DNA of 51,636 bases. It comes from an uncultured Collinsella sp. (lineage in GTDB: Bacteria; Actinomycetota; Coriobacteriia; Coriobacteriales; Coriobacteriaceae). Of this stretch, positions 16,012 to 23,353 are shown piece by piece. The stretch is from positions 1-51,636 of the forward strand of contig CAUHFS010000009.1 in the NCBI GenBank assembly GCA_959605475.1, in the 5' to 3' direction. The stretch's first letter is position 1. Each line of letters opens with the position of its first letter. Made by a program: the position numbers and the translations under genes. Below the pieces are notes generated by a model, which saw only the letters and a program-made list of their open reading frames with translations, did not search any database and was not told the DNA's origin.

Positions 16012-16165
16012 CGCGAACGCTGGCTACATCGCGGGTTGTTCGCCCCGGCCTTTCCTTTCCCTATCGCTCACGCGCTTCGCGAGGGTCGCGCTAGGCAAAG
16101 GAAAGGCCGGGGCTGCCGACACGAACTTGCCGGTAGGTTGGTGATAGGCTTCCATATCCTGCCGT
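15991..16165. repeat. Duplicated 3' end of the transaldolase gene flanking a hairpin insert
   Basis: TTCCATATCCTGCCGT occurs at 15994-16009 (end of the coding region) and again at 16150-16165; with the preceding bases 18 of 19 positions match. The 140 bp between holds a perfect 16-bp stem: CCCCGGCCTTTCCTTT at 16043-16058 and its complement at 16097-16112. A target duplication or attachment-site remnant are both possible readings. Confidence 0.7.
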
Positions 16166-16190
16166 GGACAAAGGTACTCCCGCCTGCGCC

Positions 16191-16360
16191 GTGCAAAATT
16201 GAGAGTATTCAGCAAGGTAAAGGCTTTTACCAGCTGGGTGAAGCATGGAACAGCCCCCGTTTTGGCTCTGATGACGCTAAAACGGGGGCTGTTTCTTGCT
16301 TTTTCGTCTCTGAGGGGCATCCGGAACGGTGGAATTTGCAGAATACTCGCGATTTTGCAC
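16191..16360. terminator. Nested bidirectional terminator between transaldolase and tex
   Basis: Inner hairpin 16249-16293 has perfect 15-bp arms (AACAGCCCCCGTTTT / AAAACGGGGGCTGTT) followed by TCTTGCTTTTT. It is enclosed by outer arms 16191-16210 and 16341-16360 that pair at 18 of 20 positions (GTGCAAAAT...GAGTATTC). Convergent genes lie on either side. Confidence 0.8.
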
Positions 16361-16391
16361 GTCGCGAGAGGGGGGACCCTTGCTTGGCGGT

Positions 16392-18539
16392 TTACTTCCC
16401 CTGCACCATGGTGAGGGAGATCTTTTTGCGGTCGCGATCGACCTTTTCTACCCATACCTTCACCGTGTCGCCGACGCGCACCACGTCGCTGGGGTGCTTG
16501 ACGAAGCGGCTGGCCAGCTTGGAGATGTGCACGAGGCCGTCCTGGTGCACGCCCACGTCGACGAAGGCGCCAAAGTCGACGACGTTGCGCACCGTGCCCT
16601 TGAGTTCCATGCCGGGTTCCAGGTCATCGATGGAAAGCGCCGAGCGGCTAAAGACCACCTCGGGCGCGTCGTCGCGCGGGTCGCGCCCGGGCTTCTTGAG
16701 CTCGTTGACGATGTCGATGAGCGTTAAGGTGCCGCAGTCCAGGTCGCTTGCCAGTGCCGAGATGCTGCCCAGGCGGCGCTCGATGTCGGGCACGCCGCCA
16801 CGGCTGAGCTCGCTTGCCGCTACGCCGGCGCGCTCCAGGACGGCCGTGGCCACCTCGTAGCTCTCGGGGTGGACGCTCGTCGCGTCGAGCGGGTTCTTGC
16901 CGCCGCTGATGCGCAAAAAGCCGGCTGCGTTGAGATATGCCTTGGGTCCCAGTTTGGGGACCTTCTTAAGCTGGCGGCGATCGGTAAAGGCGCCGTTTTC
17001 CTCGCGGTAGGCCACGATGTTTTTGGCTACGCTCGGCGTGATGCCCGATACATATCCCAGCAGGCTTGCGCTTGCGGTGTTCACGTCGACGCCCACACGG
17101 TTGACGACGTCCTCCACCACGTGGCCCAGGGTGCGCGAAAGCTCGGCCTGGTCGAGGTCGTGCTGGTACTGACCCACGCCGATGGACTGGGGCGGAATCT
17201 TGACGAGCTCTGCCAACGGGTCCTGCAGGCGGCGGCCCAGGCTCATGGCACCACGCACGGTGACGTCCAGGTCGGGATACTCCTGGCTGGCGAGCTCGGA
17301 GGCGGAGTACACCGACGCGCCGGCCTCGTTGACGATGGTGTATCGCAGCCCAGGCGCCTGCTCGGCGATGAACTCCGAGACGACTTCCTCGGTCTCGCGG
17401 CTGGCGGTGCCGTTGCCGATGACGATGGTGTTGACGCCGTCCTTCTTGACGAGGCGGGCGAGCTCGCGCTTGGTGCCGGCGACGTCGTGGCGCGGCTTGG
17501 TGGGGTAGACTACGCCGTGGTCGAGCAGCTTGCCGGTCTCGTCCATGACGGCGACCTTGCAGCCGGTGCGGTAGCCCGGGTCGAGCGCGAGCACGCGTGC
17601 GCCGCGCACGGGGCGCGCCGAGAGCAGGCCCTCGAGATTCTTGGCAAAGACGTTGATGGCCTCGGTCTGGGCGCGAACGGTGAGCTTGGCGCGGGCCTCG
17701 CGCTCCAGGGAGGGGGCCATAAGGCGCTTGTAGCCGTCGGCGATGGCGGCGTCGAAGACCGGGGCGAAGACGCCCTGGCGTCGGGGCCAACGGCTACCGA
17801 GGCGTGCCGTGGCGGCGGCGCCGTCGACGTTGACGCGTACGCGGAGCTTGCCCTCGCGCTCGCCGCGGTCGATGGCAAGGATGCGGTGGTTGGGGATCTT
17901 GCGCACGGGTTCGTCGTAGTTGTAGTAGGGCTCGTAGGGGGTCTTCTCGGCGGGGTCGGTGGCCTCGACGACGATGTCGGCGGTGTTTTGTGTAAAGGTG
18001 CGCAGGTCGGCGACGTTCTCCGGGTCCTCGGCTACCGTCTCGGCCACGATGTCGGCGGCGCCGGCAAGCGCCTTCTCGGGCGTGTCGAAGCCGGCCTCCT
18101 CGTTAACGTATGCCGCGGCGGTGACGAGCGCGCTGCCCTTGGCGGATGCCTGCATGATGATCATGTTGGCAAGCGGCTCCAGGCCTGCCTCGCGGGCCTT
18201 CTGCGCGCGGGTCATGCGCTTTTTGCGGTAGGGCTTGTAGAGGTCCTCGACACGCTGGAGCTGCGTGGCCTCGCGGATCTGTGCCTCGAGCTCGGGCGTG
18301 AGCTTGCCTTGGGCGTCGATGAGCAGAATGACGTCCTCTTTACGCTGCTCAAGATTGCGCAGGTAGGACAGGCGCTCGTCGAGTGCGCGCAGGGCGACGT
18401 CGTCCATGCCGCCCGTGGCTTCCTTGCGGTAGCGCGAGATAAATGGGATGGTGTTGCCCTCGTCGATGAGCTTGACGGCCGCCTCGACGTTGGCGGCCTT
18501 AAGGTTGAGCTCGCGGGCGAGCTGGGCGATAAGATCCAT
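16392..18539 (-). CDS. tex: Tex-family transcription accessory protein (S1 RNA-binding)
   Basis: 715 residues from the ATG at 18539, preceded on the minus strand by AGGAAG; the frame extends 25 codons upstream without a ribosome site. The N-terminal helical region (PFISRYRKEATGGMDD, DLYKPYRKKRMTRAQKA) is the Tex signature, followed by the YqgF-like domain (RVLALDPGYRTGCKVAVMDETGKLLD), helix-hairpin-helix motifs (NTASASLLGYVSGITPSVAK) and a C-terminal S1 domain (MELKGTVRNVVDFGAFVDVG). Length is close to other Tex proteins (~720-780). It binds nucleic acid and affects transcription; its exact role is unsettled in the literature. Confidence 0.95.
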   Translation of the reverse strand: MDLIAQLARELNLKAANVEAAVKLIDEGNTIPFISRYRKEATGGMDDVALRALDERLSYLRNLEQRKEDVILLIDAQGKLTPELEAQIREATQLQRVEDLYKPYRKKRMTRAQKAREAGLEPLANMIIMQASAKGSALVTAAAYVNEEAGFDTPEKALAGAADIVAETVAEDPENVADLRTFTQNTADIVVEATDPAEKTPYEPYYNYDEPVRKIPNHRILAIDRGEREGKLRVRVNVDGAAATARLGSRWPRRQGVFAPVFDAAIADGYKRLMAPSLEREARAKLTVRAQTEAINVFAKNLEGLLSARPVRGARVLALDPGYRTGCKVAVMDETGKLLDHGVVYPTKPRHDVAGTKRELARLVKKDGVNTIVIGNGTASRETEEVVSEFIAEQAPGLRYTIVNEAGASVYSASELASQEYPDLDVTVRGAMSLGRRLQDPLAELVKIPPQSIGVGQYQHDLDQAELSRTLGHVVEDVVNRVGVDVNTASASLLGYVSGITPSVAKNIVAYREENGAFTDRRQLKKVPKLGPKAYLNAAGFLRISGGKNPLDATSVHPESYEVATAVLERAGVAASELSRGGVPDIERRLGSISALASDLDCGTLTLIDIVNELKKPGRDPRDDAPEVVFSRSALSIDDLEPGMELKGTVRNVVDFGAFVDVGVHQDGLVHISKLASRFVKHPSDVVRVGDTVKVWVEKVDRDRKKISLTMVQGK

Positions 18540-18619
18540 GGAACTTCCTGTCTGTGAGTACGTTACAGGTGCATGAGCCACCCAGTCTACCACCCGCCCG
18601 CGCCGCGGCTGCAAAGAAA

Positions 18620-18649
18620 GCCCCGCGGGCAGGAGGCTGCTCGCGGGGC
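18620..18649 (-). terminator. Terminator of the Gfo/SDR operon
   Basis: On the minus strand GCCCCGCG ... CGCGGGGC is followed by TTTCTTTG. It lies ~75 bp past the stop of the Gfo/Idh/MocA gene and before tex. Confidence 0.7.
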
Positions 18650-18722
18650 AAAGAAGAGGGGCTTATTTGTGGCGGACCGAGGGACTCGGCATGGGGTTTC
18701 TGCCGCGGCCGCTCTTAAGGCA

Positions 18723-19763
18723 TTACAGCTCGACGAGCTGGCCGGTCTCGGCGGCCTCCTTGATGGCGTTGAGAAGCGTGAGCGTCTTGACGTTGTCGGC
18801 GGGGGTCACGACGGGCTCGACCTCGCGGCGGACGACCTTCACAAAGTGCTTGAGCTGCATCTTGTGCGGCAGCGCCGGGTCGACGGCCGGAATCTCCATC
18901 TGCAGCGGCTTGTGCCAGTTGGAGGCGCCGTCGTAGGAGAACTGGTGCAGGCGGGGCAGCGAAAGGGCGCCCAAGGTTCCGCCGATAAAGTAGGCGTCAG
19001 CGTCGAAGGGGCGATACTGCGGATCCTCGCGAGCGGTTGCCTCCCAGTTCCAGGGGCTGGCGGTGGCGTCGGAGATGGTCATGCTTGCGAGCGCGCCATC
19101 GGCAAAACGGACGTTGACCACGGCGGAGTCCTCGGTCTCAAAACCGCGGGCGGCGCTGGACTGCATGCCCTGGACGGCAACGGGCTCGCCCAGCAGGTAG
19201 CGGAGCAGGTCGACGTCGTGCACCAGGTTGACCAGGATCGGGCCGGCACCCTTCTTGCGGCGCCACTCGACATCGAAGTACTCGTCATTCTTATAGATCA
19301 TATAGTGGAAGCTCGACACGGTGAGCTTGCCCAGCTCGCCGGACTCGATGATCTCCTTGGCCTTGTTCACAAACGGGTTGTGACGACGGTGCTGACCCAC
19401 GAGCACGGGCACGCCGGCGGTCTCGGCCTCGGCGGCGAAGGCCTGGGCATCCTCGAGGTCGTTGGAGATCGGCTTTTCGACCAGCGGCACGATGTTGCGC
19501 TTGATGGCCTCGCGGGCAACGCCCAGGTGCAGGTCGTTGGGGGTGGCGATGATGACGGCCTCGGGCTTGGCCTCGTCCATCATCTGGGCGGGATCGGTGT
19601 AAAACGGCACGCCGGCGGCCTCGGCCGTGGCGCGGGCGCCCTCAAAGGCGTCGGCGATGGCGACGAGTTCGGCCTCGGGCTCCTCGGTGACAAAGCGGAT
19701 GTGGTTGCGGCCCATGGCGCCGGCGCCGATAACGGCAATGCGGACGGGGTTGAGCTCAGACAT
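18723..19763 (-). CDS. Gfo/Idh/MocA-family oxidoreductase
   Basis: 346 residues; ATG 19763 after TAAGGAG. The Rossmann motif AVIGAGAMGRNH is at residues ~10-21, VIIATPNDLH and the EKPIS motif (LVEKPISNDLEDA) at ~95-103 are typical of the family, and VNLVHDVDLLRYLLG near 180 carries the conserved DxxxH-like active-site region (here HDVDLL). Members oxidise sugars, inositols or related polyols with NAD(P). It is the last gene of a three-gene operon with an SDR and an OFA-type MFS carrier, so it is likely to act on the substrate imported by that carrier. The substrate is not identifiable. Confidence 0.85.
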   Translation of the reverse strand: MSELNPVRIAVIGAGAMGRNHIRFVTEEPEAELVAIADAFEGARATAEAAGVPFYTDPAQMMDEAKPEAVIIATPNDLHLGVAREAIKRNIVPLVEKPISNDLEDAQAFAAEAETAGVPVLVGQHRRHNPFVNKAKEIIESGELGKLTVSSFHYMIYKNDEYFDVEWRRKKGAGPILVNLVHDVDLLRYLLGEPVAVQGMQSSAARGFETEDSAVVNVRFADGALASMTISDATASPWNWEATAREDPQYRPFDADAYFIGGTLGALSLPRLHQFSYDGASNWHKPLQMEIPAVDPALPHKMQLKHFVKVVRREVEPVVTPADNVKTLTLLNAIKEAAETGQLVEL

Positions 19764-19793
19764 TACGACTCCTTAATGCTGGTGGCTGGTGGA

Positions 19794-19824
19794 ATGCGAC
19801 AAAGGGACTGTCCCTTTGTCGCAT
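19794..19824. repeat. Perfect CGACAAAGGGAC palindrome
   Basis: ATGCGACAAAGGGAC, one centre base, GTCCCTTTGTCGCAT: 15-bp perfect arms. It is the best-formed member of the dispersed palindrome family and lies between two genes of the same operon, 30 bp upstream of the Gfo/Idh start. It may attenuate the last gene. Confidence 0.75.
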
Positions 19825-19832
19825 CGGTACAA

Positions 19833-21089
19833 CTAGGCGGACTTCTTCTTGCTGTCGGAGACCATCATGTAGACGGTGAGCACGACGGCGATGGCGGCAA
19901 TCACGATGGCGCCGTAGAAGGACTGCTGGTAGGCGGCGCTGCCGGCCTCGGCGTGATACAGCACGGCGGTGATGGGCTGGCTGATCCAGGTAGAAGCGGC
20001 GTAGCCCAGGAACATGATGCCGTAGTTGACGCCGATGTTGCTGGTACCAAAGGCGCCGCCGGTGAGCGGCGGGTAGATGACGAGCAGGGCGCCAAAGCTA
20101 AAGCCGAGCAGGGAGAGCGCCACAAAGAACATGCTCTGCGTAAAGCTCATCGACATGATGACGAGCGCGACGATGGTGACGACAAGGCTGATGAGCAGCG
20201 ACTTGTAGGCGCCGAGCTTGTCGATGATCTGGCCAAAGGACAGACGACCGACCAGGTTGGCGCAGGTGTTGACGGAGACGACCACGCCGCCGAGGGCGAC
20301 AGCTGCGGCGCTCGTGGGGTCGGCGAAGAGCTGGACGGCGGCGATGGAGGCAACCTTGCCCACGAGCAGGGTGCCTGCAGTGGCGGCAAAGGCGAAGGTG
20401 ACGATGAGGACCCAGAAGCGCGGGGTTTTGACCATCTCGCCCGGGGTGAGGTCACCGAAGGTGCCGGCGTGCGCGCCGCCCTTGGGGGCCTCGAAGCCCT
20501 CGGGCAGCCAGCCGGCCTCGGGGGCCTTCAGGAACAGGGCGGAGGCGGCGATCGTCACAAAGAAGATGACGCCGAGTGCCTTGAGGGCGCCAAAGATGCC
20601 CAGGCTCGGGATGAGCAGTGAGGCGAGCATCGGGGACAGCACGGCGGGGCCGGCGGTCGAAGCGGCCAGGGTGATGCCGGAGGCGAGACCCTTCTTGTCG
20701 ATGAACCACTTTTGGCCGGTGGTGAGCGCGGGGTTGTAACCCAGACCGTTGCCGATGGCGGCGACGAGCGAGAACCACAGGTAGAACTGCCACGGCTCGG
20801 TGACGGTGCCGGACATGAACCAGCCCACGCCGTAGCACACGGCGGCGGCGATCACGACGTTGCGGGGGCCGATCTTGTCGGAGATACGGCCGGCGAAGAT
20901 GCCCGTCACGGCCATGATGGTCTGGAAGACCGGGAAAGCCCAGGTAAGTGCGCTGGACCACTCGGGGTAGACGGCGAGCAGATTCTTGGACACGACGGAG
21001 TACAGCGCGATGGAGCTGATGAAGAACATGGTGACGCACGCGGCAGAAAGCACGACGGCGCGACCCTTATTGGAGTTGGTGGAAGCCAT
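19833..21089 (-). CDS. MFS transporter, oxalate/formate-antiporter-like (OFA)
   Basis: 418 residues with twelve predicted helices; ATG 21089 after AGAAAGAG. The N-terminal half has FAGRISDKIGPRNVV (the MFS loop 2-3 motif) and GLGYNPALTTGQKWFIDKKGLASGITLAAS, which is characteristic of OFA-type carriers of carboxylates. The second half repeats the loop signature in VGRLSFGQIIDKLG. It is preceded by the SDR gene (66-bp gap with a GGGAGG/CCTCCC stem) and followed by the Gfo/Idh gene. It is likely to import the organic acid or sugar acid oxidised by the operon (inference). Confidence 0.8.
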   Translation of the reverse strand: MASTNSNKGRAVVLSAACVTMFFISSIALYSVVSKNLLAVYPEWSSALTWAFPVFQTIMAVTGIFAGRISDKIGPRNVVIAAAVCYGVGWFMSGTVTEPWQFYLWFSLVAAIGNGLGYNPALTTGQKWFIDKKGLASGITLAASTAGPAVLSPMLASLLIPSLGIFGALKALGVIFFVTIAASALFLKAPEAGWLPEGFEAPKGGAHAGTFGDLTPGEMVKTPRFWVLIVTFAFAATAGTLLVGKVASIAAVQLFADPTSAAAVALGGVVVSVNTCANLVGRLSFGQIIDKLGAYKSLLISLVVTIVALVIMSMSFTQSMFFVALSLLGFSFGALLVIYPPLTGGAFGTSNIGVNYGIMFLGYAASTWISQPITAVLYHAEAGSAAYQQSFYGAIVIAAIAVVLTVYMMVSDSKKKSA

Positions 21090-21155
21090 TGGACTCTTTC
21101 TAATCGATACGGGGGAGGGAGGGGCGCGTCCGCGGGGCCTCCCAGTCGGGCTGGT

Positions 21156-22037
21156 TTACTGATCGGTCGGCTTTGCGACGCCGGACTCGTCGGACCAAAG
21201 CTCGACACCCTTGTTCTTGAGGTAGTTGTCGGCAAAGGCGCGGCGGCCGCCGGGCTTGGCGGTGAGGTCGCCCATCATATTGGAGAAGCCGCCGTCGACC
21301 TTGATGGCGTCGCCGGTGGTAAAGTCTGAGCGCGTGGACGCCAGGAACATGACGGCGTTGGCGATATCGCTGACCTCGCCGATGCGACGCGTGGCGATGA
21401 GGCGGCTGCGGCTCTTCTCGACCTCGGGATCGGCGTAAAAGCTTGCCGACATGGGGGTCTTGACGAAGCAGGGCTCGACGCAGTTGGAGCGCACGCCGTA
21501 GGGACCCCACTCGGCGGCGAGCATCTTGGACATCATGTTGACGCCCGCCTTGGTGGAGCTGTACACGCCCGAGAACGTTTCGGGGGAGTGGCTGGCAACG
21601 GTCGAGATGTGCACCAGACGACCCTGGCCGGCCTTGATCATCTCGCGACCAAAGCGCTGCGAGGTGATGAAGTAGCCGGTGAGGTTGACGTTGATGACCT
21701 CGTTCCAGTCGGAGAGCGGCAGGTCCTCCATGGCTGCGAAGCGCAGGATGCCGGCGGTGTTGACGAGAACGTCGACGCGGCCGAAGTTGGCGATGGTGGC
21801 GTCGACGGCGGCCTGAACCTCGGCCTCGTCGGTGGCGTTCATCTTGTAGCCCTCGGCGTGGATGCCAAACTCGGCAGCGAGGTCGGCGGCAGCGGCCTTG
21901 ACCTTCTCCTCGTCCAGGTCGAGCAGGACGACGTTAGCGCCATTGCGGGCGAACTCGCGGCAAATCTCGACGCCCATGCCGCCGAGCGCTCCAGTCACAG
22001 CGCAAACATCGCCCTCGAGCTTAAGCCAATTGCTCAT
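21156..22037 (-). CDS. Short-chain dehydrogenase/reductase (SDR)
   Basis: 293 residues; ATG 22037. Classical SDR motifs: cofactor TGALGGMG at ~15-22, acidic LDLDEEK after the second strand (NAD preference suggested by Asp), NTAG near 90, and the catalytic Ser (HISTVASHS) with YSSTK. The C-terminus extends ~40 residues past the usual IKVDGGFS end, which is unusual. Hydroxysteroid dehydrogenases of gut Coriobacteriia are also SDRs, but this length, tail and operon favour a polyol, sugar acid or hydroxy-acid substrate. First gene of the operon, with a divergent LysR regulator 233 bp away. Confidence 0.85.
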   Translation of the reverse strand: MSNWLKLEGDVCAVTGALGGMGVEICREFARNGANVVLLDLDEEKVKAAAADLAAEFGIHAEGYKMNATDEAEVQAAVDATIANFGRVDVLVNTAGILRFAAMEDLPLSDWNEVINVNLTGYFITSQRFGREMIKAGQGRLVHISTVASHSPETFSGVYSSTKAGVNMMSKMLAAEWGPYGVRSNCVEPCFVKTPMSASFYADPEVEKSRSRLIATRRIGEVSDIANAVMFLASTRSDFTTGDAIKVDGGFSNMMGDLTAKPGGRRAFADNYLKNKGVELWSDESGVAKPTDQ

Positions 22038-22270
22038 AGGAACTTCCCTTCTTATGCCTCCCGGTGGGTCGCTCCCATTAACCGACCCACGTGGTTTTCG
22101 CTGGTTATCGTATGCTTTGCATTTGCGCAGGTGAATTGCATATTTGTTAGAATGGCGTTAACCATAGGTTTACACTGTGCGATGCAGTTTATTCTCAATT
22201 GAGCGCATGACCTGCGAAAACAACCTCCTGTGGCACCATGTGGCCACGGGCGCGAAAACGGGAGATTGAC
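22038..22270. promoter_or_regulatory. Divergent control region, SDR operon / LysR
   Basis: A 233-bp AT-richer gap between divergent genes. It holds a symmetric CTCAATTGAG at 22194-22203 and a TGCAttTGCGCA / TGAATTGCA-type imperfect dyad near 22116-22141. These fit LysR-type binding sites but the consensus is loose. Confidence 0.4.
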
Positions 22271-23149
22271 GTGTACGATCGACGACTTGAGGCCATATCG
22301 GCCGCTGCGGAGCTGGGAAGCTTCTCGCGTGCGGCGGCACAATTGCGCGTGTCGACTCCGGCGCTCGTCAAGCAGGTGTCGGGCTTCGAGGCCGAGTTCG
22401 GCATCACGCTGTTCGAACGCTCGCACTCGGGCGTCAAAGTGACGCCGGCCGGCGCACTGCTGGTGGACGACGCGCGCTCGATCATGCGGCAGTCCGAGGA
22501 CGCGCTGCGCCGTGCCCGACGCGCGGCGGGCGATGGCGGTGCCGTGCGCCTGGGCGTGTCGATGATGTGCCCGGGGCGCCAAACGCTGTCGATGTGGTCG
22601 GGCATCCACGATCTGGAACCGTCGCTGCGATTTGAAATCGTGCCGGTAAGCGATCTCTACGACGAGCGCGAGACCGTCATGCGTAGCTTGGGCCGCGAGG
22701 TCGATGTGGTGCAATCGAGTTTTTCTACCCCACGCTGGGGTGATGCCTGCCAAAAGCTCCGCATTGTCAACGTGCCGTTTTATATCGATCTGCCGCGCAC
22801 GAGCCCGCTGGCGCGCAAGAATCGCATTACGGTTGCCGACTTGGAGGGTATGCGTCTGCGCGTACTGCGCCACGGCAACGACGCCATGGACAGCCTGCGC
22901 ATCGATCTTTTGGCCGATGGCGGCGTGGACGTGATCGACGTGGACAGTTTTGACTTTGCGCTCTTTAACGAGGCGGAGGAAAAGGGCGACGCGGTGCTCA
23001 CTTGCGGGGCGTGGTCGGGCGTGCACCCGGCTTTTGTAGGCGTGCCGTTCCTATGTGGCCGCGAGGTGCCGGTCTTCTTGCACTACCCGCTCGAGCCCAC
23101 CCTCCAAGTACAAAAATTCGTCAACGCCATTGCCCAACTCCTCAAGTAG
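22271..23149 (+). CDS. LysR-family transcriptional regulator
   Basis: 292 residues from GTG 22271, preceded by GGGAGA at 22260; the ATG at 22238 upstream has no such site. The helix-turn-helix is MYDRRLEAISAAAELGSFSRAAAQLRVSTPALVKQV in outline, i.e. LysR with SFSRAAAQL. It ends FGITLFERSHSGVKVTPAG. A periplasmic-binding-fold effector domain follows. It is divergent from the SDR/MFS/Gfo operon and very probably controls it in response to the substrate. Confidence 0.85.
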   Translation: MYDRRLEAISAAAELGSFSRAAAQLRVSTPALVKQVSGFEAEFGITLFERSHSGVKVTPAGALLVDDARSIMRQSEDALRRARRAAGDGGAVRLGVSMMCPGRQTLSMWSGIHDLEPSLRFEIVPVSDLYDERETVMRSLGREVDVVQSSFSTPRWGDACQKLRIVNVPFYIDLPRTSPLARKNRITVADLEGMRLRVLRHGNDAMDSLRIDLLADGGVDVIDVDSFDFALFNEAEEKGDAVLTCGAWSGVHPAFVGVPFLCGREVPVFLHYPLEPTLQVQKFVNAIAQLLK

Positions 23150-23161
23150 CTCACACAAAAC

Positions 23162-23189
23162 GAGGCCCTGGCCAAACGGCCAGGGCCTC
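23162..23189 (+). terminator. Terminator after the LysR gene
   Basis: GAGGCCCTGGCC, loop AAAC, GGCCAGGGCCTC: a perfect 12-bp stem 12 bp after the stop, followed by a short pyrimidine-rich tract. Confidence 0.75.
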
Positions 23190-23232
23190 ACTAACCTTTA
23201 TTCCGTTTTAAACGACGGGCTGATCACGCGTA

Positions 23233-23339
23233 GGAGGGTGCCCCGTGGACGGCGGTGTATTTCCTCCGCGCGCAGTTTCGCAGCGCAGCGAGAATGTTTG
23301 AGCACGGAGGAGTTACCCCGCCGCCCCGGGGAACCCTCC
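23233..23339. other. Highly structured 107-nt element, four stacked helices
   Basis: Four collinear complementary segments: GGAGGGT 23233-23239 with ACCCTCC 23333-23339; CCCCG 23241-23245 with CGGGG 23327-23331; CGGCGG 23250-23255 with CCGCCG 23318-23323; TCCTCCG 23262-23268 with CGGAGGA 23305-23311. The apex contains GCAGTTTCGCAGCGCAGCGAG. It lies between convergent genes, beyond a separate terminator, so it is more than is needed to end transcription. Identity unknown: small RNA, mobile hairpin or processed element. Confidence 0.65.
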
Positions 23340-23353
23340 GTCAGTAATCGTTC

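Noticed and set aside
16869..20621. Very long plus-strand open frames opposite tex and the Gfo/MFS genes.
   Set aside because: Same antisense effect; products are low-complexity Gly/Val/Asp-rich with no motif, and the minus-strand genes are certain.
21156..22037. Bile-acid hydroxysteroid dehydrogenase.
   Set aside because: Only generic SDR motifs are visible, the protein is longer than known enzymes, and the operon (OFA carrier, Gfo/Idh enzyme) points elsewhere.
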